64,000 bases of DNA. It comes from an uncultured Thermoanaerobaculia bacterium. GTDB taxonomy: Bacteria; Acidobacteriota; Thermoanaerobaculia; Multivoradales; Multivoraceae. The notes beneath the pieces are model-generated. The model did no database searches. It was not told the origin of the DNA and was given only the letters and a program-made list of their open reading frames with translations. Positions 50,079-58,999 of this stretch are shown piece after piece (the first letter of the stretch is position 1; each line of letters starts with the position of its first letter). The stretch covers positions 2,210,859 to 2,274,858 of the forward strand of contig OX638294.1 in the NCBI GenBank assembly GCA_951812325.1. Direction: 5' to 3'. A program made the translations under genes and the position numbers.

Positions 50079-51818
50079 CTACGGCGCGAGCTCCTGGCCG
50101 GCGGCCTCGACGAGCCGCCGCAGGCCCTGTTCCACGTCGCCGTCGATGTGGACGGCAAGCACGCGGCGATCGCGCTCCACGAGCACTTCCCGGTCGCCCC
50201 AGGCCTGCGCGAGCTGGACCTGGCCGAAGGTGAGGCCTTCGCCGGGCGCCGGGATGTCCGCAGCCGGCGGCTCGGCCGTGATCTGCAGGAACAGGCCGCG
50301 GTTGGGCGCTCCCTTGTGAGCCTGTCCCGTCGAGTGCAGGAAGCTCGGCCCGAAACCGAGCACCGAGGCGCCGCCCGTGACGTCGGCGACGCGCCGTAGC
50401 AGCGCCTGGAGCAGGTCCCGGTTGCGGCTGCTGCGCTCGAGGTAGGCCGAGATCACCGCGTAGCCCCGCTCCGGGAGCGTGGCCAGGTGGGTGCCCAGGA
50501 GCTGGGCCAGACCGAGTGCACTGACCTCGCTCAGCCGGACCACGCCGCCCGGTTCCGGCGCCGAGCCGACCTTCATCCGCTCGACGTAACGCCGGGTGAC
50601 GACCTTCGACGACTCCACGTCCGGCTGGTCGAAGGGGTTGACGCCGAGCAATGCGCCCGCCACGGCGGCGCCGAACTGCCAGCGGAAGAACTCGCCGCCG
50701 ATGTCTTCCGGAAGCCGCGCCGCGATCCGCACGACCGGGCCGCCCTGCGGGGGAGTGGCCGGCCCGCCATCGCCGCCGAGGGCTTCCGCAAGCTCGGCGG
50801 CGATTCGGGCAACCGGGCCGTCAGGCCGCGGCGGAGCCGACTCGCCGTTGCCGGCCTCGCTTCCAAGCACGATGTCGAGTCGGTCGGGGCGCGGCTCCGC
50901 CGGCAGGCCGCCCGTATCGACCGGCAACAACAGGACGTCGCCCTTGCCGAGCGACTCGGCAATCAGTTGCTCGACCCACGCAGCCATCGCCGCCGCCGCC
51001 CCGGGCGCATGGAGGTGGAGCTTGTCGCGGCCCGCGTCGTGCGCCGCGGCAAGCAGCAGACCCAACTCGACCCCGGGATTCGTCTCCATATCCGTTCCGC
51101 CGCGCCGACACGCCGCGGCCATCGAGCGCGCGCTCGCCAGAAGCGGCCCCGGGTCGATGCCGGCCACGGCCGCCGGAACCACCCCGAACGCCGAGAGCGC
51201 AGAGAAGCGCCCGCCGATGTCCGCGTGGCCGAAGGCGATCGTGGCGCCGGCGGCGCGGGCGCGTTCTTCGAGCGCAGAACCGGGGTCGGTGATCGCCAGG
51301 GTCCTCGCCGCCGCCGCATCACCAAGCCGGTCGAGGAGCAACTCGAAGGCGAGCCGCGTCTCGATCGTGCCGCCCGACTTGGAAGCGGCGACGACCCGCA
51401 GCGCCGCCGGCTCGACTCCATCCAGCGCCGACCCGATCTCCCGCGGATCCGTCGTGTCGAGAACGATGAACGCGCCACCGGCGTGCCGCCCCAACGCCCG
51501 CCAGAGCAGGTCCGCGCCGAGGGCCGAACCGCCCATCCCAAGCAGCAGGCAGCGCTCGAAAGGCGGGCCGGCGAGGCGCTTCGCGAGGTCTGCCGCCGCG
51601 GTTTCGACCCGCTCGCCGCCGTCATTCAGGAGAGTCACGCTGCCCAGCCGATCGACATCGAGCCAGCCGAGCCGGTTCTCCTCGCCCGACCCCGTCCACA
51701 GCGAACCGTCGCGGGACCACAGGCGAGCGGTGCCGTCCGCCTCCCGCCACTGCCGGCGCCGGCGGTGGAGGGCGGCTCCGAGCTCGGGATCGGCGTGGAG
51801 CAGTTCGATGGCGGTCAC
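50079..51818 (-). CDS. Glucose-6-phosphate isomerase
   Basis: 579 aa. Reversible conversion of glucose-6-P and fructose-6-P in glycolysis/gluconeogenesis. SIS-fold motifs: LLGMGGSALGADL (about residue 93), VVAASKSGGTIETRLAFEL (about 141), GGRFSALSAFGVVPA (about 203), and near the C-terminus the segment HSTGQAHKGAPNRGLFLQIT (about 480). Length and divergence resemble the PGI half of bifunctional transaldolase-PGI enzymes, but no transaldolase part is present. GTG start at 51818, 8 bases after a TACCAT box. Monocistronic; cytoplasmic. Confidence 0.88.
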   Translation of the reverse strand: MTAIELLHADPELGAALHRRRRQWREADGTARLWSRDGSLWTGSGEENRLGWLDVDRLGSVTLLNDGGERVETAAADLAKRLAGPPFERCLLLGMGGSALGADLLWRALGRHAGGAFIVLDTTDPREIGSALDGVEPAALRVVAASKSGGTIETRLAFELLLDRLGDAAAARTLAITDPGSALEERARAAGATIAFGHADIGGRFSALSAFGVVPAAVAGIDPGPLLASARSMAAACRRGGTDMETNPGVELGLLLAAAHDAGRDKLHLHAPGAAAAMAAWVEQLIAESLGKGDVLLLPVDTGGLPAEPRPDRLDIVLGSEAGNGESAPPRPDGPVARIAAELAEALGGDGGPATPPQGGPVVRIAARLPEDIGGEFFRWQFGAAVAGALLGVNPFDQPDVESSKVVTRRYVERMKVGSAPEPGGVVRLSEVSALGLAQLLGTHLATLPERGYAVISAYLERSSRNRDLLQALLRRVADVTGGASVLGFGPSFLHSTGQAHKGAPNRGLFLQITAEPPAADIPAPGEGLTFGQVQLAQAWGDREVLVERDRRVLAVHIDGDVEQGLRRLVEAAGQELAP

Positions 51819-51826
51819 GGGCGCGT

Positions 51827-51832
51827 ATGGTA
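51827..51832 (-). promoter_or_regulatory. TANNNT -10 box before glucose-6-phosphate isomerase
   Basis: TACCAT, 8 bases before the GTG start at 51818; suggests a leaderless mRNA. Confidence 0.45.
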
Positions 51833-51971
51833 CCGGTGGGCTTCACGCCGAGTGGGGCAGGAGGCCTGCTTCCCCGGGCGCCGAACCCTGTTCTCGGGTG
51901 AGCGCGGCCAGCGGTTCGAGGTTGCGGCGGTCGGCCCGTGGCGAAGGGAAGAAACCCGGACCAGGGCCTGT

Positions 51972-51977
51972 TAGCGT
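51972..51977 (+). promoter_or_regulatory. TANNNT -10 box before the HtrA-like gene
   Basis: TAGCGT, 6 bases before the ATG at 51984, with no Shine-Dalgarno. Confidence 0.45.
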
Positions 51978-51983
51978 TGGTCC

Positions 51984-53120
51984 ATGCCCCTAGGAACTTC
52001 ACCCGGACTCAACGGACCGCGGCGGCCGCGCTTCGCAGCCGCGTCGGCACTTCTGGTCCTCGCCGTTCTCGCCTTCGCCTTCGGCTCCCGGTGGCAGGGC
52101 AGCGTCCTGCAGGCGGACAGCCGCGGAGAGCCTCGGCAAGTCGCGCCGGCCGGCAACCTCCTGCCGGAAGAACGGACCACGGTCAACCTCTTCCGGCAGG
52201 CCTCGCCCTCGGTGGTGAACATCACGACCGTGACCAATCGCCGCAACGTCTTCGCCCGTCGAATCGACCGCGTCCCGGAGGGCACCGGCACCGGGTTCAT
52301 CTGGGACACGAAGGGACATGTGGTGACGAACTTCCACGTCCTGCTCCGCGCCCACGAAAGTCTGGTCACCCTGAGCGACCAGACCACCTGGCCCGCCGAA
52401 CTGGTGGGCGGCGACCCGCATGTGGACCTGGCCGTGCTGAAGATCGACGCGCCAGCCGACAAGCTGCGGCCGATCGCGGTGGGCGCCTCGGGCGATCTTC
52501 AGGTCGGTCAGTCCGTCCTGGCCATCGGCAACCCGTTCGGTCTCGACCACACCCTGACCACGGGGGTCATCAGCGCCCTGGGCCGCGAAGTGTCCTCGCT
52601 GACCAACCGCCTGATCCGCGGCGTGATTCAGACCGACGCCGCGATCAACCCGGGCAACTCCGGCGGCCCCCTGCTCGACTCGAGCGGCCGCCTGATCGGG
52701 GTGAACACGCAGATCGTCTCGTCCAGCGGCAGTTGGGGCGGCATCGGATTCGCCATCCCGGTGGACACGGTGAACTGGGTCGTCCCGGAACTGATCGCCC
52801 ACGGCGAGGTCGAGCGGCCGCTCATCGGCGTCGAGCTGGATGATTCCCTGCTGCGGGGGCGCGGCGTGAAGGGCGCGCTGGTGACCCACGTGGTACCCGG
52901 CTCCGGCGCGGACAAGGCGGGCATGCGGGCCAGTCGGCGGACACGCCGCGGCATCGTCCTGGGCGATCTGATCACCGCAATCGAAGGTCGCGAAGTCGCG
53001 TCGGTCAATGACGTCCACACGATCCTGGAGGACTTCCGCGTGGGCGACGTGGTCACGCTGACCGTCGTGAGACCAGACGGCGAAGCGGACCTCGAAGTCC
53101 GGCTCTCCTCGTCGCGCTGA
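51984..53120 (+). CDS. HtrA/DegS-like serine protease with one PDZ domain
   Basis: 378 aa. An uncleaved signal/anchor (about residues 18-37) puts the protease in the periplasm. Catalytic triad: His in VVTNFHVLL (about 116), Asp in DPHVDLAVLKI (about 150) and Ser in NPGNSGGPLLD (about 225). A single PDZ domain spans about 275-375. Proteases of this shape degrade misfolded envelope proteins or act as stress sensors (DegS). Fits the parvulin chaperones elsewhere in the window. ATG at 51984 preceded by a TANNNT box; monocistronic. Confidence 0.93.
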   Translation: MPLGTSPGLNGPRRPRFAAASALLVLAVLAFAFGSRWQGSVLQADSRGEPRQVAPAGNLLPEERTTVNLFRQASPSVVNITTVTNRRNVFARRIDRVPEGTGTGFIWDTKGHVVTNFHVLLRAHESLVTLSDQTTWPAELVGGDPHVDLAVLKIDAPADKLRPIAVGASGDLQVGQSVLAIGNPFGLDHTLTTGVISALGREVSSLTNRLIRGVIQTDAAINPGNSGGPLLDSSGRLIGVNTQIVSSSGSWGGIGFAIPVDTVNWVVPELIAHGEVERPLIGVELDDSLLRGRGVKGALVTHVVPGSGADKAGMRASRRTRRGIVLGDLITAIEGREVASVNDVHTILEDFRVGDVVTLTVVRPDGEADLEVRLSSSR

Positions 53121-53143
53121 CACCTGCTCGCGAACCCCGCTTG

Positions 53144-53149
53144 TACACT
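53144..53149 (+). promoter_or_regulatory. TANNNT -10 box before the PD-(D/E)XK-like gene
   Basis: TACACT, 6 bases before the ATG at 53156. Confidence 0.45.
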
Positions 53150-53155
53150 TGATTG

Positions 53156-54115
53156 ATGCCCTTGGACGTCGGATTCCTCCAGACCGTGGCGATCCGCGAG
53201 GTCTGGCCAACCGAGAACGCCGACTTCACGCCGTGGCTCCAGTTGAACATCGGCGAACTCGACAAGGTGCTCGGGCTTGGCCTGAGCGATCCCCAACGTG
53301 AGGTCGGCGCCGGCGCCTTCAGAATTGACCTGGTGGCTGAAACCGACTTCGGCGACGTGGTCATCGAGAACCAGTTCGGCAAGAGCGACCATCGCCATCT
53401 GGGGCAGCTCGCAACCTATCTCTCGTACCGTGATGTGCAGCGAGCGATCTGGATCGTCGAAGAGGCACGAGCGGAACACGTCAAGGCGGTGGAGGCCTTG
53501 AACGCTCGTGGCGTGGGGCAGATCTGGATGGTCACCGTGAGACCCGTCAGGATCGGCGATTCGCCGGCCGCCCCGCTGTTCACGGTCGTCGCCGAACCGC
53601 CCGAAGACCCGATCCCCCCGGGGACAACGGGGAAGACGGATCCGGACCTCACACCGACGCAGCGCCAGAGGCGCAACTTCATGGCCGCCCTGTTCAAGCA
53701 GGCACAGGATGAAGAGATCGACTCGCCGTTCAAGAGCCTCAAGCCGCACCACGCCGGGTTGCAGGACGCATCTGCAAGAGGTCCGGGGCTGGTGTACCGC
53801 GTCGCCGTCAACCGCCGCGGGTCCCGTGTCGTCCTGACCAACAAGAAGGACCGATGGACGGGAGCGCTGGCCGCGTTGCTGGAGAACCGGGAGAGCATCG
53901 ATGACGCCTTCCGCCGCAGCGGGCTGCCGCAAGCGCTCAGATGGCGGGAGTGGCTGGCCGATGGCCGCTGGGCGATCGGGTACAGGGTGGAGGCCGGCTG
54001 CGAGGGCGAACCCGACAGGACCAGGATGCTTGAACTCAACCGGGCCTCGGCCCTGATGAAGCGCGTGTTCGACCCGTACCTCAGGGCGCTTGATCCTCGA
54101 CTCGACGAAAGCTGA
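53156..54115 (+). CDS. PD-(D/E)XK-like nuclease domain protein (DUF4268-like)
   Basis: 319 aa. Near residues 48-75 is a PD-(D/E)XK-type core: AGAFRIDLVAETDFGDVVIENQFGKSDH, with Asp, Glu and Gln in place of the usual D..ExK, as in many uncharacterised 'DUF4268/predicted nuclease' proteins. GQLATYLSY follows, as in this fold. The C-terminal half (about 175-310) carries a DUF4268-like region with RQRRNFMAALFKQ and basic patches. Such genes are often near defence or mobile DNA. It is alone between htrA and a gyrB relic beside tRNA-Gln. No helicase partner is present. The TTG one codon earlier is a less likely start. Confidence 0.75.
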   Translation: MPLDVGFLQTVAIREVWPTENADFTPWLQLNIGELDKVLGLGLSDPQREVGAGAFRIDLVAETDFGDVVIENQFGKSDHRHLGQLATYLSYRDVQRAIWIVEEARAEHVKAVEALNARGVGQIWMVTVRPVRIGDSPAAPLFTVVAEPPEDPIPPGTTGKTDPDLTPTQRQRRNFMAALFKQAQDEEIDSPFKSLKPHHAGLQDASARGPGLVYRVAVNRRGSRVVLTNKKDRWTGALAALLENRESIDDAFRRSGLPQALRWREWLADGRWAIGYRVEAGCEGEPDRTRMLELNRASALMKRVFDPYLRALDPRLDES

Positions 54116-54333
54116 TCGGAGCCGTCCACGGAGGCCGTCGACGGCGACGAGCAGTGAGCCGACCGATGGCAGTCGGACCCGGCGACGACGTGGCACGGCC
54201 TGCGTCGTCCCGGCTCAACCTGGTTGAAGGCCCGGCGGGCGGTCTGGCCGCCCCCGGCATGGTGGTCCGCTGCGCGAAGGCTCAGCAGGCCGGTCGCGCC
54301 GGGCCGGGAGCGCCCACGTCGCCGTTGGCGAGC

Positions 54334-54402
54334 GCGTCGACGTCGGCGTCGCACATGATGATCAGCTTGTGGTAGCGGAGCCGGTCGACGTCGAAGTCCT
54401 CG
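54334..54402 (-). pseudogene. gyrB/parE TOPRIM fragment
   Basis: About 23 codons on the minus strand read EDFDVDRLRYHKLIIMCDADVD, the highly conserved TOPRIM metal-binding segment of DNA gyrase subunit B (family: EDFDxxKLRYHKIIIMTDADVDG). Neither side continues the gyrase sequence. It lies in a 451-base gap (54116-54566) with no real gene. It is probably a leftover from a recombination or insertion event next to tRNA-Gln. Confidence 0.65.
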
Positions 54403-54566
54403 GAAAACTGCGTACGGGGCGGTTCACAGACCGCCAAGCGACCAACACCGACCCCGTCTTCACCGGAGGGCGTCCGCCGGAAGAAACGGGTCGCGAGGTC
54501 CGCGTTGCCGTGACTCTCCGCGCGTAGCGTACAGCCCTCGCGGGGGAACGCTGTGCGTTCGGGAAA

Positions 54567-54640
54567 TGGCTGGGAGGCAGGGATTCGAACCCCGATTCTA
54601 CGGTCCAGAGCCGCATGTCCTACCGTTAGACGACCTCCCA
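54567..54640 (-). tRNA. tRNA-Gln (CUG)
   Basis: 74-nt cloverleaf with encoded CCA at the 3' end (54567-54569 on the minus strand). Acceptor TGGGAGG pairs with CCTCCCA; anticodon loop CTCTGGA gives CUG, decoding CAG. The T-arm GGTTCGAATCC is standard. Confidence 0.95.
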
Positions 54641-54660
54641 GCGGTCCCGGCAAGCTGGGC

Positions 54661-54666
54661 AGTGTA
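54661..54666 (-). promoter_or_regulatory. -10 box of tRNA-Gln
   Basis: TACACT on the minus strand, 20 bases before the tRNA 5' end, with no strong -35. The stretch 54667-54835 upstream shows nothing else recognisable. Confidence 0.45.
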
Positions 54667-54835
54667 ACGCGAACCGTGACGAAGCTGCAGGTCGTCGGGT
54701 CGCCAGCCATGCCGCCGAGACGGCCGGTCGCGATCTCCCTGAGGAGGACGGCGCCCCTGCCCATCGTCATCGTGACACCGGGGCCGGCGTTCGCGCCGCT
54801 TGCCTGGCCGCCTTCGGCGGCAGCGGACGAGGTGG

Positions 54836-55636
54836 CTACGCCTTGTGCCGCGAGCCAGGCGGCGGCGGCGTCTCGGGCGGACCGGCGAAACACTGCGCCA
54901 TGTCCATCCACTCGGCGGCGACGGGTCCCGTGACCTCCAGCGAGGTGTCGGCGATGTTGCGCACCTGGGTGACCACGCGGGCGAAGTCGACCGCCTCGCC
55001 GGTGATCCGGTTCGACTCCTCCTCCTCGTTCCAGGTCCAGACCTCGCCGGACGGGGCGGTCAGGCGCAGGCACGGCACGACGCCGGGGACCTCCAGCCCG
55101 CGCACGACGTAGGTCCAGCCGAAGGTGTTCAGCCCGAGGAAGACGATGTTCCGGATCCGGTCGGCCTCGTTGCGGTCGAGCCCGAGCACGTCGAAGACCT
55201 CCTGGCCGTGGGCCCAAGTCTCCATCTGGCGAGCGGTCACCGAACTCCGCACGCTCATCGGCGGCCCGAACCACTCCACACGCCTCCTCGGATCGACCCC
55301 CTCGAGCCGTTCGCACATCCGCGGGTAGTACCCACGCCAGACGTCGTAGACGGAGTGGTTGCGCCTGCCCTCGAACCACTCGTCCGTCAACTCGAGCAGG
55401 GTGAGCCGTCCTCGCCGCGCGGCCATGTACTCCTTGAAGCCGTCGAACGCGGACTGATCGTGGAAGGAGGCGTCGGCGGCGTAGTTGAAGATGTGGAGAT
55501 GGGCAACGACGTCGTGGAGCGTCCAGCCCTTGAACAGGGTGGGCCGCTCGAAATCGGCATCGGAGAGGGGGTCCAGGACCTCGGCGAGAGCGTCGCACTC
55601 GGCCCGGAAGTCGGCGATCTGCTGGAAACTGCTCAT
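54836..55636 (-). CDS. TIGR03084-like metal-binding protein (DinB/maleylpyruvate isomerase fold)
   Basis: 266 aa. The N-terminal four-helix DinB-like part has [21 protein letters not shown] (about residues 35-55), with His as likely metal ligands, and [16 protein letters not shown] (about 140), the third-His region of the mycothiol-dependent maleylpyruvate isomerase fold. The C-terminal part matches the TIGR03084 family, function unknown. A TAGCGT box lies 9 bases before the ATG at 55636. The gene is divergent from the Mo-enzyme operon. Function uncertain; a thiol-dependent transferase is possible. Confidence 0.75.
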   Translation of the reverse strand: MSSFQQIADFRAECDALAEVLDPLSDADFERPTLFKGWTLHDVVAHLHIFNYAADASFHDQSAFDGFKEYMAARRGRLTLLELTDEWFEGRRNHSVYDVWRGYYPRMCERLEGVDPRRRVEWFGPPMSVRSSVTARQMETWAHGQEVFDVLGLDRNEADRIRNIVFLGLNTFGWTYVVRGLEVPGVVPCLRLTAPSGEVWTWNEEEESNRITGEAVDFARVVTQVRNIADTSLEVTGPVAAEWMDMAQCFAGPPETPPPPGSRHKA

Positions 55637-55645
55637 GTCGTCGGG

Positions 55646-55651
55646 ACGCTA
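55646..55651 (-). promoter_or_regulatory. TANNNT -10 box before the DinB-like gene
   Basis: TAGCGT, 9 bases before the ATG at 55636. On the other strand TATGGT (55658-55663) may serve the Mo-enzyme operon. Confidence 0.4.
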
Positions 55652-55696
55652 TCGCGGTATGGTCGGCCAGCCGGTGAACCAGAGGAGAACGAACTC

Positions 55697-56200
55697 ATGG
55701 CGATCGCCTTCACGCTGAACGGCAAACCGACGACCGTCGACGTGCCGCCGGAGATGCCCCTGCTCTGGGTCCTCCGCGACGAACTCGACCTCAAGGGAAC
55801 CAAGTTCGGATGCGGCCGCTCCTTCTGCGGGGCCTGCACCGTGCATGTCGACGGCGAGCCGCAGCGCAGCTGCCGCATGGCGGTGTCGCGCGCCCGGGGC
55901 AGGGAGATCACGACGATCGAGGGGCTGTCCGAGGACGGCGCCCATCCCGTGCAGGCCGCCTGGCAGGAGATCGACGTACCGCAGTGCGGCTACTGCCAAG
56001 CCGGCCAGATCATGTCGGCCTCGGCGCTCCTCGCGAGCAACCCGCAGCCCACGGACAGCGACATCGACGAAGCGATGAGCGGGAACATCTGCCGCTGCGC
56101 GACCTACACCCGCATTCGGGCCGCGATCCACCGCGCTGCCGACCTCGCGCAGGCGCCGCCGACCAGCCACGAGACGGCCACGGGAGGAAGTGAGGCATGA
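55697..56200 (+). CDS. (2Fe-2S)-binding subunit, isoquinoline 1-oxidoreductase alpha-like
   Basis: 167 aa. The plant-type ferredoxin site is [17 protein letters not shown] (about residues 37-53) plus a Cys near residue 62. The second [2Fe-2S] cluster of the xanthine-oxidase family is CGYCQAGQI (about 97) and GNICRCATY (about 130). It passes electrons from the Mo subunit. ATG at 55697 with AGGAGA 9 bases upstream. Its stop overlaps the next start by four bases. Closest to IorA-type subunits because no FAD subunit is encoded nearby. Confidence 0.92.
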   Translation: MAIAFTLNGKPTTVDVPPEMPLLWVLRDELDLKGTKFGCGRSFCGACTVHVDGEPQRSCRMAVSRARGREITTIEGLSEDGAHPVQAAWQEIDVPQCGYCQAGQIMSASALLASNPQPTDSDIDEAMSGNICRCATYTRIRAAIHRAADLAQAPPTSHETATGGSEA

Positions 56201-58416
56201 CCGGGGCCGACAAGGCAGGCAACCTCTCCCGGCGCGGCTTCCTCCACGTCACGGCCCTGGCGGGGGGCGGCATGCTCCTCGGCGCCCGCTTCCCGCTGAA
56301 CGGGGCGCGCGGCGCCGCCGCTGCCACCGCCGATGCCGAGGCGACCCTCAACGCGTTCATCCGGCTGACGCCGGACGGCACCGCGACGATCATGGCGCAG
56401 AACCCCGAGATCGGTCAGGGCGTCAAGACGATGCTGCCGATGCTCATCGCCGAGGAACTCGACATCCCCTGGCGCCAAGTGCGAGTCGAGCAGGCGGACT
56501 TCGACGCGACGAAGTACCGCGGCCAGATGGCCGGCGGCAGCATGGCTACGCCGATGCACTACGAGTCGATGCGCCGCGTGGGCGCCGCCGCCCGGGCCAT
56601 GCTCGTCGCGGCCGCGGCGAAGGAGTGGAAGACCAGGCCCGAGAAGTGCACCGCCGGGGCCGGCGTGGTCCGCTTCAGGAACAAGTCGCTGTCCTACGGC
56701 GAGCTGGCGAGCGCCGCGGCGGAAGTCGAGCCGCCGAATCCCCGGACCGTCCCCCTCAAGGACCCCAAGGACTTCCAGATCATCGGCCAGGCGATCCCGG
56801 GCGTCGACAACCCGAAGATCGTCACGGGCAAGCCGCTCTTCGGCATCGACGTGTCCGTGCCCGGCATGAAGTACGCCGTGTTCGAGAAGTGCCGGGTCCA
56901 CGGCGGCAAGGTCAGGAGCGCCAACCTCGACGCCGTCAAGGCGTCGCCCGGGGTCACCGACGCCTTCGTCGTCGAACCGACCGGAAGCGCCGCGCCCTCG
57001 CCCTCGATCTTCCAGGTCGGACTGCCAAATGGCATCGCGATCGTCGGCGATTCCTGGTGGCTGGTCAACGAGGCGCGGAGCAAACTCGAGGTCACCTGGG
57101 ACGAGGGCCCCACCGCGTCCCAGAGCACCGCAGCCTTCGACCGGCAGGCCGAGGAGCTGTCGAAGCAGGCGCCGGAACAGGATCTCGGGAACGACGGCGA
57201 CGCGGCCGGGGCCCTGGCATCCGCGGCGAAGACGCTCGAGGCCGCCTACCGGTACCCCTTCCTCGCCCACGCGCCGCTCGAACCGCAGAACACGACCGCG
57301 CACTTCCACGATGGCGAGCTCGAGATGTGGGCGCCGATCCAGACTCCACAGTTCGCGCGCGGTGACCTGGCGAAGGCGCTGGGCATTCCCGAGGACGGGA
57401 TCACGATCCACCTGACCCGGATGGGAGGGGGCTTCGGGAGGCGCTTGTACTGGGACTACATGCTCGAGGCGGCGCTGATCGCGCGGCAAGCGGAAGTTCC
57501 GGTCAAACTGGTCTGGACGCGCGAGGACGACACGCGTTTCGACTACTTCCGCCCCGGCGGCTACCACTTCCTGCAGGGCGGTCTCGACGACTCCGGAAAC
57601 CTCGTGGCCTGGCGCGACCACTTCGTGTCGTTCGGCGAAGGCCCGCGCTTTGCGCCGAGCGCGGAGATGGCCCGGAACGAGTTTCCGCAGGCGTTCGTAC
57701 CGAACTTCGCGCTCCAGGCGTCGAAGATGCCGCTCGGCATCCCCACCGGCGCGCTCCGCGCGCCGACCAGCAACGCGATCTCGTTCGTCGTCCAGTCGTT
57801 CATCGACGAACTCGCCGCCGAGGCCGGCAAGGACCCGCTCCAGTTCCGGCTCGACCTGCTCGACGCGGCGGCGCCCGGCACGAGGACCTCGTTCGACGCC
57901 GGGAGAATGAAGGCCGTGCTCGAACTGGTGCGCGACAAGTCGGGCTGGGGCAAGGTCGATCTACCCGAGGGCACCGGCCAGGGGGTCGCGTTCCACTTCA
58001 GCCACCGCGGCTATTTCGCCGAGGTCGTCCAGGCCGCGGTCAGTCGGGAAGGCGAACTCGGGGTCGAGAAGATCTGGATCGCCGGCGATGTCGGCAGGCA
58101 GCTCGTCAACCCGAGCAACGCGGTCAACCAGGTCCAGGGCGCGGCGCTCGACGGCCTCGGCCAGGCTCTGGACCAGGAGATCACCTTCGAAGGCGGCCGC
58201 ACGAACGAGAGCAACTTCCACAACTTCAAGCTGCTGCGCATCGACCAGGCGCCGCCGGTGGAAGTCCACTTCGTGATCAGCGACAACCAGCCCACCGGGC
58301 TGGGCGAGCCGGCGCTACCGCCGGTTCCGCCGGCGCTGTGCAACGCGATCTTCTCCGTGACCGGCAAGCGAATCCGCTCGCTGCCGATTTCCAGGCACGA
58401 CCTGAGCTGGGCCTGA
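56197..58416 (+). CDS. Molybdopterin-binding subunit, isoquinoline 1-oxidoreductase beta-like
   Basis: 739 aa. A Tat signal ([16 protein letters not shown]) indicates export of the folded Mo enzyme to the periplasm, as is common for IorB-type subunits. The Mo-cofactor-binding parts include [11 protein letters not shown] (about 108), the double-domain repeat starting at [11 protein letters not shown] (about 209), [14 protein letters not shown] (about 407), [13 protein letters not shown] (about 515), and the C-terminal catalytic Glu in [18 protein letters not shown] (about 700). It hydroxylates N-heterocycles or oxidises aldehydes; the true substrate is unknown. Paired with the [2Fe-2S] subunit and followed 6 bases later by a cytochrome. 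Confidence 0.9.
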   Translation: MTGADKAGNLSRRGFLHVTALAGGGMLLGARFPLNGARGAAAATADAEATLNAFIRLTPDGTATIMAQNPEIGQGVKTMLPMLIAEELDIPWRQVRVEQADFDATKYRGQMAGGSMATPMHYESMRRVGAAARAMLVAAAAKEWKTRPEKCTAGAGVVRFRNKSLSYGELASAAAEVEPPNPRTVPLKDPKDFQIIGQAIPGVDNPKIVTGKPLFGIDVSVPGMKYAVFEKCRVHGGKVRSANLDAVKASPGVTDAFVVEPTGSAAPSPSIFQVGLPNGIAIVGDSWWLVNEARSKLEVTWDEGPTASQSTAAFDRQAEELSKQAPEQDLGNDGDAAGALASAAKTLEAAYRYPFLAHAPLEPQNTTAHFHDGELEMWAPIQTPQFARGDLAKALGIPEDGITIHLTRMGGGFGRRLYWDYMLEAALIARQAEVPVKLVWTREDDTRFDYFRPGGYHFLQGGLDDSGNLVAWRDHFVSFGEGPRFAPSAEMARNEFPQAFVPNFALQASKMPLGIPTGALRAPTSNAISFVVQSFIDELAAEAGKDPLQFRLDLLDAAAPGTRTSFDAGRMKAVLELVRDKSGWGKVDLPEGTGQGVAFHFSHRGYFAEVVQAAVSREGELGVEKIWIAGDVGRQLVNPSNAVNQVQGAALDGLGQALDQEITFEGGRTNESNFHNFKLLRIDQAPPVEVHFVISDNQPTGLGEPALPPVPPALCNAIFSVTGKRIRSLPISRHDLSWA

Positions 58417-58422
58417 GCCTCT

Positions 58423-58998
58423 GTGCGCAACATCACCATCGCAGCAACCCCCATCGCCCTGATCGTCGCGCTCGTCGCGGTCGCTCAGCAACCCGAAGCC
58501 ACCCCGTCCCTTGACGGCATGGCCCTCCCCACCTACACCGCCGACGGCGACCTCATCCGTCCCGACGGCTACCGCACCTGGGTCTTCGTCGGCGCGTCAC
58601 TCGGCCTGAGCTACAGCGAAGGCGCCGACGAGCGCGAAGGTCCTGGCGCCTTCACCAACGTCTACATCCAGCCGGAGGCGTACCGCTACTTCATGGAGAC
58701 CGGCGAGTTCCCGGAGGGAACCATGCTCCCCATGGAGATTTACCGCCCCGGCGCCCGCGAGTCGATCAACCAGGCCGGCTACTTCGAGAAGGACTTTCTG
58801 GGGATGGAAGTCGCGGTCAAGGACAGCGACCGGTACGAGGAAGGCTGGGCCTACCTCAGCTTCCGCGACCGGTCCGGAGGCTTGAGGGCATCGGCGTCAG
58901 CGTTCCCGAAGGACCGGTGCTACGACTGCCACGCGGAGCATGCTGCGACGGACAACGTCTTCACGCAGTTCTACCCGGTGCTGCAGCGGGGGGAGTAG
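58423..58998 (+). CDS. Cytochrome P460-like c-type heme protein
   Basis: 191 aa, GTG start at 58423. Signal peptide (MRNITIAATPIALIVALVAVA) followed by the P460 fold: PDGYRTWVFVGASLG (about 48), FTNVYIQPEAYRYFMETGEFPEG (about 77) and the heme site CYDCH (about 168). Cytochrome P460s have roles in hydroxylamine or NO oxidation, but many relatives are plain electron carriers. Its place right after the periplasmic Mo enzyme suggests that it accepts electrons from it. The cross-linking Lys cannot be judged without alignment. Confidence 0.86.
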   Translation: MRNITIAATPIALIVALVAVAQQPEATPSLDGMALPTYTADGDLIRPDGYRTWVFVGASLGLSYSEGADEREGPGAFTNVYIQPEAYRYFMETGEFPEGTMLPMEIYRPGARESINQAGYFEKDFLGMEVAVKDSDRYEEGWAYLSFRDRSGGLRASASAFPKDRCYDCHAEHAATDNVFTQFYPVLQRGE

Positions 58999-58999
58999 C

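Noticed and set aside
54282-55598. 438-codon minus-strand frame across tRNA-Gln
   Set aside because: It runs through the tRNA gene and the antisense/off-frame part of the DinB-like gene; only the short gyrB-like piece is meaningful.
57029-57415. Internal overlapping frame in the Mo-enzyme gene
   Set aside because: Arg/Ser/Pro-rich shadow with no start context; the main frame is clearly conserved.
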